From Burhinus oedicnemus (taxonomy: Eukaryota > Chordata > Aves > Charadriiformes > Burhinidae): a stretch of DNA of 64,000 bases. The stretch lies in contig VFFE01006970.1 in assembly GCA_008921705.1 (NCBI GenBank), positions 1,251,128-1,315,127 of the forward strand, read 5' to 3'. Below, piece after piece: positions 1-13,568 of this stretch (position 1 is the first letter of the stretch; the number at the start of each line of letters is the position of its first letter). The notes under the pieces were generated by a model. The model saw only the letters and a list, made by a program, of their open reading frames with translations. It was not told the DNA's origin and did not search any database. The translations under genes and the position numbers were made by a program.

Positions 1-1503
1 AACTGTGGGTTTTTTTTCTTCTGCCTCTTGGAGCAGGAAAAGATGTTTCATTCATTACTTAGAGAAAAAGGATTCTAATCTATCTAAACACCAAAAAATG
101 AGGGCTATCAGGAGCTGGTTCTCTCCTACACCGCCATCTCAAGCCAGGATGTTCTCCTTAACATCTACTGTTCCAACTCAAATTCTTTAATACCATTTTG
201 TATATTTCAGCTTACAGGGTGCTTCTTTCCATAATTTTAAGTATTCACTTTGTTGAATATCAGAGTTGTAAAGTATATGCATGCTGAAAAAGCCTCTACT
301 AAATAGATGACTGCGTTAAATGGCTTTACAGTCTGCAGACCCTCTGCAGTCTTTTATTTCTTGGTCTTTTATTACTTTCCTGAAACACTGCTAGTTATCT
401 GGAAGACTGCATAGAGCTTCTGATTCTGCACATCACTTACTTGCAGGAGTTTTGGGGTATCTTTTCATTCTAATGTGATTACATTCTTGAAATGTTTCAC
501 CACAGTCTTTTCCAAGAGGAAATGAGTCTTCCATTCAAATTTAACTGTGAAAAAGATGTGTTTAATATTAATCAAATACATAGGACAATCAGGAAGATAA
601 AGGCCTTCATAGCAGGTCTATTTAAATATTTAAAAGAGGACATTTAGATCCACTCTACTGTCTTACAGCAGTGTATACCCTTTTCTTTGCAGAGAACAAA
701 GCCTCTAGAGACTTAAGGCTAATTTGTCTTGTGCAGAAAATATAACAGGTCATCTGATTTCGAAGACTGTCCTTGCCCATTCCAGGTTTTATTAAAGCTT
801 GTTTATAACATAGTTTCCAATAAGATCAGATTCATTCTGCCAGAGCTTTGGCACCTTCTACAGTTTTTGTCAAGCATTTTACATGTCAAGCCCCTACAAA
901 ACAGCCACTTGGGAACCAGTACAGGCTTTTTTTGACATGCTAGTCCATTAGGAGAATACCTTTTTGGTATTTTGTTATTTTTGGCAGAACTGTATTAAAA
1001 TTCCTTCTTAATCAGACCTTAAATGTTTTCACTGAGATTAATTCAGATTATCTAATGAAGAGAATGGAATATAGAGGGTTACTCCAGCAGTAACTACTGC
1101 ATGGTTACGTAGCACGGGGCACATCAGCAGCTATAGACATCTGTGACTCCAAAAGATATTACCAGCCAAAGGTTCTGATTTAAAGAGCCTTGTAGGTATG
1201 CATGTTAAAATAGAAAATACATATATTCACCCATTAGAACAAGACATCTGGAACTGTCTGTACAAATAAATTTGCAGGGATTGGGATGTCTGGAGGGGGC
1301 TTTATAGTTCGAGTTCCCAAGTTACAAGTAGTACTTTAGACACCACTAAGCATCAGAATACTGCAGCTGATATTAGAAGCTGGAAATCTGGAAACTGATT
1401 GCTGATGGGAGATTTGAAATTAAGTAGTAGAATTTATAATTATAATAGAAAGCCCTTCCTATGTTTAGCTTACTGTATTTAGTGGTTTGTTTTATGTTTT
1501 TAG
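1..1503 (+). other. RPS6KA3: RPS6KA3 intron (3' part)
   Basis: AT-rich non-coding sequence leading to the AG acceptor at 1502-1503. The exon before this one, which in RSK2 ends just ahead of the V-V-H-R-D motif, was looked for and is not here, so it lies upstream of the window. I see no repeat family or RNA gene in this stretch. Confidence 0.8.
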
Positions 1504-1692
<189 letters not shown>

Positions 1693-1862
1693 TGATTTAT
1701 TTTGATGGGAATTTTTTTGCTAGTTAGATATTTGTTTCATTCTTGTGTAACAAGTGAAATCACTTAGTAAAAACTAAAAATTTGAATTCTCACTATTTCT
1801 ATGGCATAATCAAAGCATTTCTAAGCATTTTTTATTTCAGAAAAAATATTTGTCTCCCTCAG

Positions 1863-1939
1863 GTTTTAAAGAGGCAAGGTTATGATGCTGCATGTGACAT
1901 ATGGAGCCTTGGTGTTCTACTTTACACCATGCTTACTGG
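1863..1939 (+). CDS. RPS6KA3: RPS6KA3 coding exon, APE to alpha-F region
   Basis: A 77-nt exon following a short 197-bp intron. It encodes [20 protein letters not shown] and then YTMLTG. The D-x-W-S-L-G signature is the conserved alpha-F helix of protein kinases, whose Asp anchors the catalytic loop. Acceptor AG is at 1861-1862 and donor GTAAGG at 1940. It ends in phase 2, the glycine codon being completed by the first base of the next exon. Confidence 0.96.
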
Positions 1940-3036
1940 GTAAGGGTAATTTTAGTTTGCTTTGCTGTAGAATAGCAAACCAATATAAACAAAAGGAATA
2001 GTAAATGTAGGCCCACTCTTGAAGATGTTTCTATTGAGGCACTGATTAATCTCAACTTTGGCTTCAGTGTGGGTAGAATATGCTTTGCCTTTAGTAGAAT
2101 CCAAGTTTTCCAGACACTTGTGAAAAATGTTTGGCTTTTCATGTCTCATCTATTTTAGATGTTTAATTTGCACTTTATTCTGATTTAGGAGTAAGAATTG
2201 ATTGTTTCATGTGAAAATTAGCTGATTTCCTTCCTGTTGAAGGAAATATATATTGCAAATATAATTGCAATGCATTGAAGCATGATTGTGTGCAAAATTC
2301 AGCCACTGGATAGTTTGAAGTGATGCAGTTAGGATATAATAAATGCTACAGAAATGCATTTATATATGCAACAGAAATTAATTGTATAAAAGATGATGAA
2401 TAATAAATTCAGCTGTAGTTCCACAAGTTCAAAAGATAGTTGCTGTTGCACCTGCCAAATTAGATTATCTTTTTATACTGGATTATTCAGATTGCCACTT
2501 TGGTTAAGAGTTAACACCATCAGAGATATTATGGCATTTTAAAATAAATAAGTGAAAAACATATTTGTTTTTAAATATATCTCTCTTTTTGGTTGTGGGT
2601 ATTCTGGTAGCAGCAAGAATGCTTATAGTGAAGTAAGGAAAATTCCTGTACCTTACTTCCTCTAGTATCAAAACAATATTTATTCTTTTTCAGGCTCATC
2701 ATAAAGTCTTCACATTTAATTTTATAATTTTGTTACTTCACTAAAATATGAAGGCTTAGGGAACACTTTCTGTAATTCAGAAACCACCAGTACTTAGACT
2801 GCTACAGGAAAAATCTGGTGTTCAGACCTGATATAGAGCTAATACATACAGTAAGAACAGATCTGTAGTCACTGCTGTGCATTTTCACGTGTTAAGAATA
2901 ATTTCTTTTTAAAGCTATTTGACTATCTGTTGCCTGTAATTACGTTGAACTCACTAGATATTATGATCAGATTTATAATAACTATTTAGGTCCAGGTTAT
3001 GGAAGTTATTAACATTGAATTTGTTTGGTTAAATAG
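1940..3036 (+). other. RPS6KA3: RPS6KA3 intron
   Basis: About 1.1 kb of AT-rich intron with the AG acceptor at 3035-3036. Short reading frames on the minus strand around 1.93-2.15 kb have no protein character. No repeat was recognised. Confidence 0.85.
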
Positions 3037-3154
3037 CTACACTCCTTTTGCAAATGGTCCTGATGATACCCCAGAGGAGATTTTGGCCCGAATAGGTAGT
3101 GGAAAGTTCTCTCTCAGTGGTGGTTATTGGAATACTGTTTCAGATACAGCTAAG
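3037..3154 (+). CDS. RPS6KA3: RPS6KA3 coding exon, alpha-G region
   Basis: A 118-nt exon whose first base completes the split glycine codon; it then encodes [20 protein letters not shown] and continues to WNTVSDTAK. This is the alpha-F/alpha-G part of the C-terminal kinase lobe and matches RSK2. It ends on a codon boundary. The following donor reads AAG then GCAAGT, so the intron begins with GC rather than GT; no usable GT lies at the position that keeps the known protein sequence. Confidence 0.96.
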
Positions 3155-3919
3155 GCAAGTACATTTACTTTGTCCTTTGGGGCATGAGGAATGGATTGCA
3201 ATGTAACATGTTGCTTATAATGTATATGTTAGATCATATATGATTGTCTAAGTTCCACCTGTTATTATTGTTATTTTAAAATACTGATCTGATCCTTTAT
3301 GTGCCTAGAAGTTTGTTTCCTATTTATGATCCTTTCATGTTTCCACAGTCACTTGCATCTAGGAAGAAAAACAGGTGTGCCTTATACTACAATTGTTAAC
3401 GAGTGACCTTAGAAATATAGTGTATTTTATCAGTATTCACACACATGCACAGTCATCCATGATGAGAAATGCTGTAATAAAACTTCACGTGGAAGCATGA
3501 TGTTCAAAAATCATACAGGTAGTCTAAATCAGGCTAATGAAAATGTTACAATAATTACCATATGCTCCACTGATTCAGGCTAGAAAAAGAAATAGTCTTT
3601 CACATTTTTCTGTTTGGGTCAGTTCTTCAGAGTTACCCAAGACAGTTTATCTCATACTCTTTCATTAGGATTTGAGCAGTTTATTCTTTTAAGTACTTTA
3701 AGAACTTTTGGTCCTTAAGGATGTCATACCTACTTTAAAAAAACAAACAAAAAACCACTGAAGTATTACACTTTTTTCTTACTGTGTTTGTATGAAGTAA
3801 TAATTTTAGACAACTTAATTTTTTTAGAAGTACGGTTTTTACAGCAAATAGACTCTAAACTTAAGTGTGCAATATCCTTTATGCCCCTTCTGTGTGGCTA
3901 TGGTAAAGTGCTAAATTTT

Positions 3920-3943
3920 AAAAAAAAAAAAAAAAAAAAAAAA
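3920..3943 (+). repeat. poly(A) tract
   Basis: Twenty-four uninterrupted A residues inside an RPS6KA3 intron. No retrocopied gene body could be recognised upstream, so this is called a simple homopolymer and not a retroposon tail. Its length is probably polymorphic. Confidence 0.9.
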
Positions 3944-4831
3944 CACAAACCAAAAACACTTTTACATATGTTGTGCTCTTTCTTGCTAATTGATTTGTTG
4001 ATGTGTTTTCTAGTGTACTATTCTCATAACTCAACCATTTTCCCACAAATCATGCCATTTGTTTGATTGACAAATCAACCTGTTAGAATAAAATGTTTAC
4101 ACTAATCTGGTAGCATCAGCTTTTTCTTCCTTCAGTGCCATTCTGTTCAGTTGTACTTGAAAGTGTCTAGAATTAACTAAAACCTGTCAGCTATGAAATA
4201 ATCTTAGATTCATTTTTAATACTATCTTTATGTTCAAATTCTTAATTTGAATTACAAAACAAAGAATGTTTTATATGAAAATGTCCAGTATTGCTAATGT
4301 AACTTAAATTATCTTAAATCCAGTTGTAGTCAACTCAGTGTGTTTCTCCACAGGTAACTGCTTAAAGTAGAAATGTTATTTATGCTTTACCCTTACTAAC
4401 ATCTAGTGTCATCTATAAAATATTATGCTGCTGTATACATTTGTTTTCAACATCTTGAAAGTTGTATGCAATTCTTACTACTATAATTTGAAAAAGATAA
4501 AATAGAAGTTGAAAAGGTGATAGAAAAGGATGTACCAAAATGAAGCTGAAAATCTTTCCAGATGTCAAGAGCCACTTCCATGTAAAGAGAGTAAATAGAA
4601 TACGGTGTTTCATCTCAGTAGTATTGACTGACATGACAGACAAAAGAGACAACTAATGATACAAAGAAGGAAAGGCTAATTCCTTTCTTTTCTTATATGA
4701 TAATTTTATTAGCGAAATCGGGAATCATTTGATTACTATATTCTGCAGAAGTTAAAAACCAAATGAAGTTAAATAACTGTTCATGTGGTTCACAACTTAA
4801 TTGTGAAACAACTGTGAAAGGTATTTGAGAA

Positions 4832-4843
4832 GGGGGGGGGGGG
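4832..4843 (+). repeat. poly(G) tract
   Basis: Twelve consecutive G residues in the same intron. A similar run of 14 G lies at 10327-10340 in the 3' UTR and one of 10 G at 32448-32457. Length is prone to sequencing error. Confidence 0.9.
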
Positions 4844-5323
4844 AACAAAAAATATAAGCAGCAAAATGAGTTCAGAGAGGATGAGGTAAAAATCACTAAG
4901 GGTACTTTTATGGCCAGCAGGAGTACTGAAATTCAACCTTCAACTTGCACAGTTGCTGAAAGATTGTTAGACGCTGGGGAAACATGCAAAGGGGAAGATC
5001 ATCTGTATTTCCTCAATTGTTGTTTTTTCGACGTTCATTTCCTTACATATCTGCTACTTGTCAATGTTAAAAAAAATAATACTGGTATAGTGGGGCCTCT
5101 ACTCTACTCTAGGCCAATGTGCATACTTTTATGTTTGTGTATTTTGCCTAACTTAATTGGATACTTTCCTGTTGCGTTACCAAACATCCATTAAGTCGTA
5201 TCATTAAAAGATACAGTGTTAGCATTGCTGGGCAGTTTTTCAGCTGTTTCAAACTGACGTTATGAGTGTATTTTTATACAATGAAAACCTTCAGGTTTGA
5301 ACTGTAATCTGTTTTAAAGCTGA

Positions 5324-6777
<1,454 letters not shown>

Positions 6778-7073
6778 AGTGACCTCAACCAGATATTTGG
6801 TACCATGGCATAAGATGATAGCACAAATCATGGCGACAGGTAGCACATATCTGACAGATACCTGCAAGCACACTCTGTCCCAGCTGGTACCTATAATGCT
6901 GCTGCTCCTGCTGCTGCTACTGCTTTCATCTATTCTCGCTTTAAACTGTTGATGGCAAGTTACTGATCTTACTGGAGCTCAAATGGAGTGACAAGTGGAA
7001 ACACAGTGAAAACGATCATGTTCACAATTAAACCAGAAGAATTATGAATGCCACCTCTGTCAAAAATACACTG

Positions 7074-7079
7074 AATAAA
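7074..7079 (+). promoter_or_regulatory. RPS6KA3: proximal poly(A) signal candidate, RPS6KA3
   Basis: AATAAA about 300 bases after the stop codon. It would give a short-3'UTR mRNA. Seen directly; usage is inferred. Confidence 0.45.
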
Positions 7080-10000
7080 GCACTCTGCACCACATAGCAT
7101 TATTTTTATAAGGAATATTTTTTGTCCCCTAAGATATTCTTTGTTACAGGTAGAGATGGACAGTTTATGTTAAGCACTTAGCTTGAACAGTCTGTTTATA
7201 TTAGCACTATATACTTTGTGCCATCCAACATTTTGTATGTTTTTGTAAACAGTTCACAAGCAGTACATTTCCGTGCTGTTTTCTTTAATGTATACATGCC
7301 TTGTTTTACTTAGATATTATTAATCATTTTGACAATTAAGTCTGATTAAACAGTTCACCTGGATTAATCAGTATTGTTGGACAGCTCTAAAAGAAGCCTG
7401 ACTGTTAAACAGCTATTGAATGTAATACTATGAATATGTATTTCTCCTTGCCTATGTCTTTTCTACATTTCCATGTTTTTGACGCTGCATGTCATGTCAT
7501 GAAAATCAGGATACTGTTTCTACTATTCAAAACTTACAGTGGTTCTCTCACCATACTATATATACAATAGGTAATATAACCCAGAGAAAAGATAACGTTC
7601 CCCATATCTCTGTCTTTTGTTCCCCCTCCCCTCCCTTTTATTCTCTTCCATCTAATCTCTGGACTCAGGAATCATTGCTAAATACCTTCTGATAGAGGAC
7701 ATTTCTATATTGTTTATTCTTATAATCCATTGTTAATATTTTATCTCTGTTCTGTGACTTTTGTTTAAGCTGCAAAGGATTTGTTCAGTGAATGTTGGCA
7801 TTACAAGAAAAAAGGCAGCATTGAAGATAAAGCAAAACATACTGTCTGCTTATAAGCACAAGCCTACAAAAAGCAGGTTTAAACTGCATTTATTCATTGC
7901 AGTTGCAAAACTGATGGATCTAATGTTCTGTCAGTTATTTTCTGATCATTTTAATTGACGGCCAAAGCAAAACTAGAGCAGAGTCATCCAGATCTGTCTG
8001 GGGTTAGAAAAGGGTCATTATAATTTACCATGAAAATAGCGTTGTCCCAGTCAGGTAAAACAAAGCTGTTCAGAGTGAGTGTTCTCACTTTTTCCCCAGA
8101 TAGAAGGAAGTTTGTAATGAGGGCGAAAGACTCATTTTGAATACTAATATAAACTTTTAATACTCCTGGCCTCTCAGTGTCTTAAGTAACTAAAGGCACA
8201 TCTTGATGGCTAGTCTTGAAGGATCAAATTGCCCACATGAGAAGGTGCACTGGAGTGTGTTTGAATTCAGTGAGTGTCCCACTCCACGAAAATGGTATGC
8301 TACATCAAGTCATTCCAGGTATGAAAATGGCTATTGGGAATTCAAGCTTTAATAAATATGGATCTGGGTGAACAGCTCTGTATGAACAATACAATTTAAG
8401 AACTAAAAGGTGCAATTTTCTGTTTTGCATAAGAAGGTATTTTCTTGATTTAGTGCTATTAAATTTGTTTTATGATGACTAATTTGCTAGTTTCCCTGAA
8501 ATCATCAGAGGTTTGTTGAACGGGAGAATCATCTTTATGACACCACAGATTTGCTCTAAATGAATTTGAGAGTGTTCCTTCTGCCACAAGTCTTTCCGAG
8601 TTCCTTGGGGAAGCTTCCTTTGTTAGACTTGCAAAGGATCCCACTTTTATTGCCCTTAAAAATCTGTTAAATATACATATAATTGTTAAGGCATTGGTTT
8701 TATGAGCAAGGATTCTGAAACTACCATAGATCTCAGAAATCTGAATGCACAGCTCTTGCAAGCAATTTGCATTTTACCCTTACTTGGTGCTCTAGCATTG
8801 AAGTTCCCTTTAGCAGTACAGATGCATCCACCCTTCCTTCAAGAAACATCTTTAACTAGAGGCAGAAAAAGGCCATTTTAATTTTTCTTCGACAGTGCCT
8901 GGAGTTCCAGAGGAATTTAGTAAAACTTTACCTTTCAGAAAGTGTATTTTCAGTTCTGTGAGCGATCGCAAGTCAGGCTCATCAAAATCTAGAAACTGTA
9001 CCTTCTGCAGTGGCTTTTTAATGTGTCAATCTGCAGATTGTTGCATCTAGTCAACAAACAAGATTTAAAACTGATACTGATGAAATAAAGGGATGACAGT
9101 ACTTGCTAGAGTGTCAATGATAGCATTTCAGTTCAGGGAGGAACTTCTCGTGTGTTCTCAGTATGTATATATAGGTTTCTGGTAAAGAATAGACCAAAAG
9201 GAGGAAGTGTTAAGCTGCTTCACTACTGGCAGTATCTGTGTTAAAATATAAAAGTACTTTCAGTAATTTTATTTTGGCCATATTTTGTGGCCCTCAAGCT
9301 CACTCGTCATTAGGCAAACAGAGAAGCAAAGTTAACTCCTTCATTTTATGTATCTACATTCTCAAGTAAGCTGTAAATTTGGTCTAGACTTCACAGATGT
9401 TGCTACTATGTCAGGTATATAGCAGCATTAGATGAACATTTTAAATGCTAATAAAACAGGGCAGGGCTAATTCGGATGTGTTGAAGTCTAGATCCACTGT
9501 ATTTTTAAGTTGCTTTCTAAACCAAGGTATAAAGGGCCGGTCTATACAGGAGGTAAATTTTACGGGCTAGACTTAGATGGTTTTATGTTCCTGACCTCCC
9601 GTTTTGGATCCGTGTTCCCAACTTTCACATTTATTTCCATGGTTTTGTTGCTGCAGTTGTTAGAAGCTATAAAGAAATCCACTTCTTTGAATCCCAGCAC
9701 CTTTCTGTTAGAATGTGAGTATATATGACACACTGTGTAAATTCATTGCTGGACTGCATCTTGGTCTGCAAAGTCTAGCAAGTGAGTCTAGGATACACAG
9801 TCGTAGAGGATAAAAAAGGAGAACTGCAGATACAGGTGAATTTTCTATATGTAGGCCATGGTTTATTTTTTTTTTTAGTGTGAAATTACCAATTACTGTG
9901 CTTGAGAACATGAGAGAACAGAGGGAAGAGCGTAGTTGCAATACTCATTAAATGTCATCTATGCCCAGTAAGGGCAAAGTTCTTTATTCGTAATCACCAT

Positions 10001-10762
10001 AACGTTGAATGAAACTTATAAGGAGTTTTTCAAGAGAATATTGAAAACTTTTTTCTAAAGAGACAAGGGCATAAGAAAATAGATTTTTGTGTCTGGGATT
10101 TTTTTGTGTGTGTTTTGCTTTTGTAAATGTGGTGTACCAACTAAAGCTCTGCTTTTCTATTATTGGAAGGAAAGGATGCAAAGTATGCTGGTCCTTAGTA
10201 AGCAGCAATGGTTAATAGATGAATTTTCACTTATGAAAATGATGTAAATGATTAGCTTTATCTTGATATTCTTGACCTAATCAAAGGGAAGGTGTACTTA
10301 TGAGGGATGTAATTATTTTGCAACCTGGGGGGGGGGGGGGAGTCTACTTAAAACGTTTTTAAAAAATGACAAAATGACAGATAAAATATTTTTCTACAAT
10401 TCTATACAATCATACTTTATACTAGTTTTCTCAGCATGGCATGTAAGTGAGTCTAAGGTACCGTTCCAGGAAATGAGTGGTATCGTACCTTGTTCTAGAC
10501 CATTACAATAGCATCTGTTAGATGCTTGGCACTGCTGTCATAGAACTGAAATGCTAGTAAAAAAAAATAAAATTGTACTGAATACTTTAAATGATTGTTT
10601 TATTCAGAGTCTGATCTAGGAAATGTTTCAATCATGCTATTAATGTGTAATTGGAACTGTTCCCAATGTAACTATGAACAGTTCTGGAAAGATATCATTG
10701 CTTGTACTCCTGTCTAATGGCAGGTTTTGTAGTCTTCAAAAGAAATTGAAATTTCTACTATG

Positions 10763-10768
10763 AATAAA
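10763..10768 (+). promoter_or_regulatory. RPS6KA3: distal poly(A) signal candidate, RPS6KA3
   Basis: AATAAA followed 12-32 bases later by a T/GT-rich stretch (about 10780-10800) of the kind that binds CstF. It is the last good signal before the next gene's CpG island and so the best candidate for the main long-transcript end. Confidence 0.55.
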
Positions 10769-10790
10769 CTTTCAAACATCTTAAAGTGCT

Positions 10791-11229
10791 TTTTTTGGTT
10801 AATCACTTTTTCTGCCTGGTTATAAAAGTTGTTGTTTGTTCATCACTAACACTGAACCACGTTTGCAGCATACCAAGTGTGCATTTCCAACCAGAAAGTT
10901 TTTAATAAGCAACGTTTGTTGGTTAAAATGTCCCTATATTACAGCGTATTTAGTCAGATCGCTATTAGTAAGGTAAAACACTTGTACTTAGTAGATGCTA
11001 TAGACCCAATATATGACACAGCGAGACCAAAGTGCAAGACCACCGTATTTTAATACCCTGTATCCAGTTGACTCTGCAGTACGACTCAAAGGGAGGCTGC
11101 TAAGTAACACCTGCAATGCCCCCATTGCTCTGGACGTTCAAAATAGGGGCGTATTTGATAATGAACCTTTAAGCATTTGAAAAATGAGAACATACGCATA
11201 AATACTCCACAAACATGCCCACGTGCTTC
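10791..11229. other. RPS6KA3-EIF1AX intergenic spacer
   Basis: About 440 bases of ordinary AT-rich sequence between the presumed RPS6KA3 transcript end and the start of the EIF1AX CpG island. The two genes are tandem and tightly spaced. I see no feature in it. Confidence 0.6.
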
Positions 11230-11701
11230 GTATTACGCCGCGATAGAGAATGTAAGAGGAAGGTAACCGGAGCGTGCTGCTAGGCCTGCCAAAGGGCGGC
11301 TGTAAGAGGAGCCGAGGAGAGGTTTGGGAAGAGGCGGGAGAGGTTTGGGAACAGAGAGGAGAGGGCACAACGCGCACCGCGGGCGAGGAGCGAGGGCGGC
11401 CTCGCCCCCCAGCCGCCACTCGCGCCCGGCGCCCCGGCCGTACCCTGCCCGCCCCAACACCCACCCAAATGAATTTTCGGGTAAAGCGGAGATAACCTGT
11501 GAGCCTGGAGAAGCTCTGGTAAGGAAGAAAAGGGGGGTCGCCATAACACGTGGTGCTAATGATGGGATCTCGCCTTACTTCGTACCCTCCCCTGCCTCAC
11601 CGTCCGTCACGTGCGTTTGTAACACGGCGTTTCCCGCCCGAGAGGTGCGAGCTCGCCCCGGGTGCCCTGCGCTGCCCGCTCCTCCGGGCGCAGCTCCCAG
11701 A

Positions 11702-11724
11702 CCTCCTCCTCCTCCTCCTCCTCC
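11702..11724 (+). repeat. (CCT)n trinucleotide run
   Basis: About seven CCT units in the upstream half of the CpG island; a simple repeat that may vary in length. Confidence 0.8.
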
Positions 11725-12013
11725 ACATCCACCCCGAAAAGCCTTCGCTGCCGCTCCCGAAGCCCCACGGCCGGCGGGGGCAAAACGGTGGCTGCAGGTG
11801 GGGAGCGGGCCCGGGGCGGCGGTGGGCTGCCGTAGGGGGCAGCAGGGCGCCCGCCGCCACCGTTCTTTGGGGTCGGCGTTGTCCAAAAATAAAAACCCAA
11901 AACAACCCCAAAACACGTTTCCGTGGCGCCTTTGGGTGAGGCCAGAGCGCCCGGCGCGGCGGCTGCCCGCTGCGCTGCCCGGCCCCGCCCCAGCCCGCCC
12001 GCTGGAGCCCCTG

Positions 12014-12054
12014 ATTGGTCGCCGCTGCCCGCCCGGCGCGGAGTCCTGGCCAAT
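12014..12054 (+). promoter_or_regulatory. EIF1AX: pair of opposed CCAAT boxes
   Basis: ATTGG at 12014-12018 and CCAAT at 12050-12054, about 350-390 bases ahead of the start codon. CCAAT boxes bind NF-Y and are typical of TATA-less promoters. Their spacing to the unknown start site is plausible but not shown. Confidence 0.55.
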
Positions 12055-12132
12055 CGCGCGGCGCCCGCCTCTCAGCACTGAGGTCATGGCTACGCCGCGC
12101 CGGCAGCGGGCCGACGGCCGAGAGGCTGCGAG

Positions 12133-12142
12133 GCGCATGCGC
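12133..12142 (+). promoter_or_regulatory. EIF1AX: NRF1-type site
   Basis: GCGCATGCGC, the perfect palindromic NRF1 core, with a second half-site-like TGCGCA at about 12163. NRF1 activates many housekeeping and translation genes from such sites near the start of transcription, so the TSS is probably within about 100 bases. Inferred, not mapped. Confidence 0.55.
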
Positions 12143-12400
12143 GCCCTCGCCGCGCGTACGCCTGCGCAGAGGCGGCGGTGCCGGGCGGCGGCGAGCCCGC
12201 CCGTGCGCCAGGGGGCGCTGCGGTTCGGATCGGCGCCCGCGGCCGGAACGCACGAGTCAGCCGCAGCCCCGGCCCTGCCGCGCCAGGAGCCGCCGCCGGT
12301 CCCTCCCGGAGCCGCCGCCCGCTCCCGCCTCACGGCAGCTGCTTGAAGCCCCAACCGCCGCCCCTGCCCGCAGTCTCTCCGCGGCGGAGCGCCCGGCGCC

Positions 12401-12416
12401 ATGCCCAAGAATAAAG
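12401..12416 (+). CDS. EIF1AX: EIF1AX coding exon 1 (eIF1A start)
   Basis: Start of eIF1A, which with eIF1 binds the 40S subunit near the A site, opens the mRNA channel for scanning and start-codon selection, and helps eIF5B in subunit joining. The exon holds only ATG and four more codons (MPKNK) plus one base, in context GCGCC-ATG-C, then donor GTGAGG at 12417. This matches the known eIF1A N-terminus and the known exon break. The seven exons total 435 nt, giving 144 aa, exactly the vertebrate length. Confidence 0.96.
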
Positions 12417-13484
12417 GTGAGGCGCCCTCCTCTCCGCCGGGCCTTCGCGGCCGCCCGACCCTTCGCCGTAGCGACGAGGCCGGGCCCGGGCGCGGCGGCG
12501 CTGGGGAGGCCCGGGGACGCCCCCCCCGCTCGCCGCCGCCTCCTCCTCTCTCCGCCTTTCCTCACGTGGGAGCTGCCGCGGCCTGGTGCCCGCGGGCGGG
12601 GCGGGGAGGGGGCGGAGGAGCTCTCCCGCCCACCCCGCCGGGCCGTGCCGGGCCGTGCCGGGCCGTGCCGGCGGGTCCCCCGGGCCGGTTCCCCATCCCC
12701 GCTCCCGGCCTTTCTCGGGCGCCGGTCCCGGCCTGGCCCCGCTCGTACGCGGCCCAGCGGCGTGTGGGAGGCCTCTGGGGCCTGGCCGGCCGGGAGGGGG
12801 AGGCCCTGGCGGGGTTTGGCTGTCAGGAGCGGCCGCCGAGGAAGCGGCCGGGTGTGCGTGCCCCTCCGTGCCCTGGCTGGGGACTGCGGCTTCTCCCCTT
12901 GTCCCCCACCCCGCTGCTTAAAGGAAAAGAAGAAGAAGCGAGAGGAAGGGAACAGCAGCTTTTTAACATTTTTTTTTTTTTTAACAGTATGATCTGCTCT
13001 TCTGCGTTTTTATGCGGAGCACTTTATCCTGTTGCCACGTGTGTGCCTTTTAAAAAGGGCATCCTCACTTAGAGCGTAAGCTTTGCCCTGTGTATTTCAG
13101 GGATTTCAGCACTGCAACTCTCAAGTTATTCTTCTGCTCTTTGGTGGTTACAGGCGTCAGGCTATTCACGAGATATTTGGTAGCAGCGGTCACAAAAACT
13201 GAAAATGGCGATCTTGTGCAAATCGCTGTTGAAGGCTGCTGTCACTCTAGAGCAACCAGGAGATCTTAAATAGTGGAGGCTCTAATCTTCTAATTACTAT
13301 GTTACTACTCAATTAAAAATCTAGAGCTAAAAATGTTAAAAGCAAGCAAAAAAATCTAGATCTGGGTGGGATACTCAAAACAGCCATACAGAGAACAAGC
13401 ACAGAAATTCCCGTAAGTCTGATTATTTCATTTACTGTATTCACAGATAGTAACACGTGGGTTTTTTCCCCCCTTTTAATTTAG
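12417..13484 (+). other. EIF1AX: EIF1AX intron 1
   Basis: A 1.07-kb intron whose first half is still CpG island. It contains three perfect tandem copies of a GC-rich 10-mer (12641-12670) and then becomes AT-rich. It ends with a T/C-rich tract and AG at 13483-13484. Confidence 0.9.
12641..12670 (+). repeat. three tandem copies of a GC-rich 10-mer
   Basis: GGCCGTGCCG is repeated three times without a mismatch and runs on partly into flanking GCC-rich sequence. It is a minisatellite seed inside the CpG island part of intron 1. Confidence 0.9.
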
Positions 13485-13568
13485 GCAAAGGAGGTAAAAA
13501 TAGGCGACGAGGTAAGAATGAGAATGAATCAGAAAAAAGAGAACTGGTGTTCAAGGAAGATGGGCAAG
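13485..13568 (+). CDS. EIF1AX: EIF1AX coding exon 2 (basic N-terminal tail)
   Basis: An 84-nt exon, residues about 6-33. It reads [20 protein letters not shown] and then LVFKEDGQ. The cluster of Lys/Arg is the unstructured N-terminal tail that reaches into the P site and contacts mRNA and initiator tRNA at the start codon (established for eIF1A). The last residues begin the OB fold. It is phase 1 at both ends, with donor GTGAGT at 13569. Confidence 0.97.

Larger units (their letters stand above)
6778..10790 (+). other. RPS6KA3: RPS6KA3 3' untranslated region
   Basis: About 4 kb between the RPS6KA3 stop and the EIF1AX CpG island, AT-rich and free of recognisable CR1. It has a CTG/CTC-rich stretch near 6899-6927, a G run at 10327-10340 and several AATAAA hexamers (7074, 8351, 9084, 9450, 10763). 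The human gene also has a multi-kilobase 3' UTR, so use of the distal signal is likely, but the end is inferred. Reading frames such as the 100-codon minus-strand one at 8459-8761 have no protein character. Confidence 0.65.
11230..12960 (+). promoter_or_regulatory. EIF1AX: CpG-island promoter of EIF1AX
   Basis: Abrupt change from AT-rich DNA to very GC- and CpG-rich sequence surrounding EIF1AX exon 1 and the start of intron 1, with no TATA box evident. Contained motifs include an inverted CCAAT at 12014-12018, a CCAAT at 12050-12054, the NRF1-type palindrome at 12133-12142 and a (CCT)n run at 11702-11724. This is the arrangement of a broad housekeeping promoter, which fits a general translation factor. 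Long reading frames here on both strands (up to 340 codons) result from the scarcity of stop codons in GC-rich DNA and are not genes. Confidence 0.9.

Noticed and set aside
3920..3943. Poly(A) run as the tail of a processed pseudogene
   Set aside because: No recognisable cDNA-like body precedes it and no target-site duplication is apparent.
8459..8761. 100-codon minus-strand frame in the RPS6KA3 3' UTR
   Set aside because: No splice or start support, no recognisable domain, and it lies antisense in UTR; expected by chance in 4 kb.
11324..12346. 340-codon plus-strand frame and several 100-277 codon minus-strand frames over the EIF1AX promoter
   Set aside because: CpG-island DNA has few stop codons in any frame; frames overlap on both strands, are Pro/Arg/Ala-rich and of low complexity, and share no recognisable domain.
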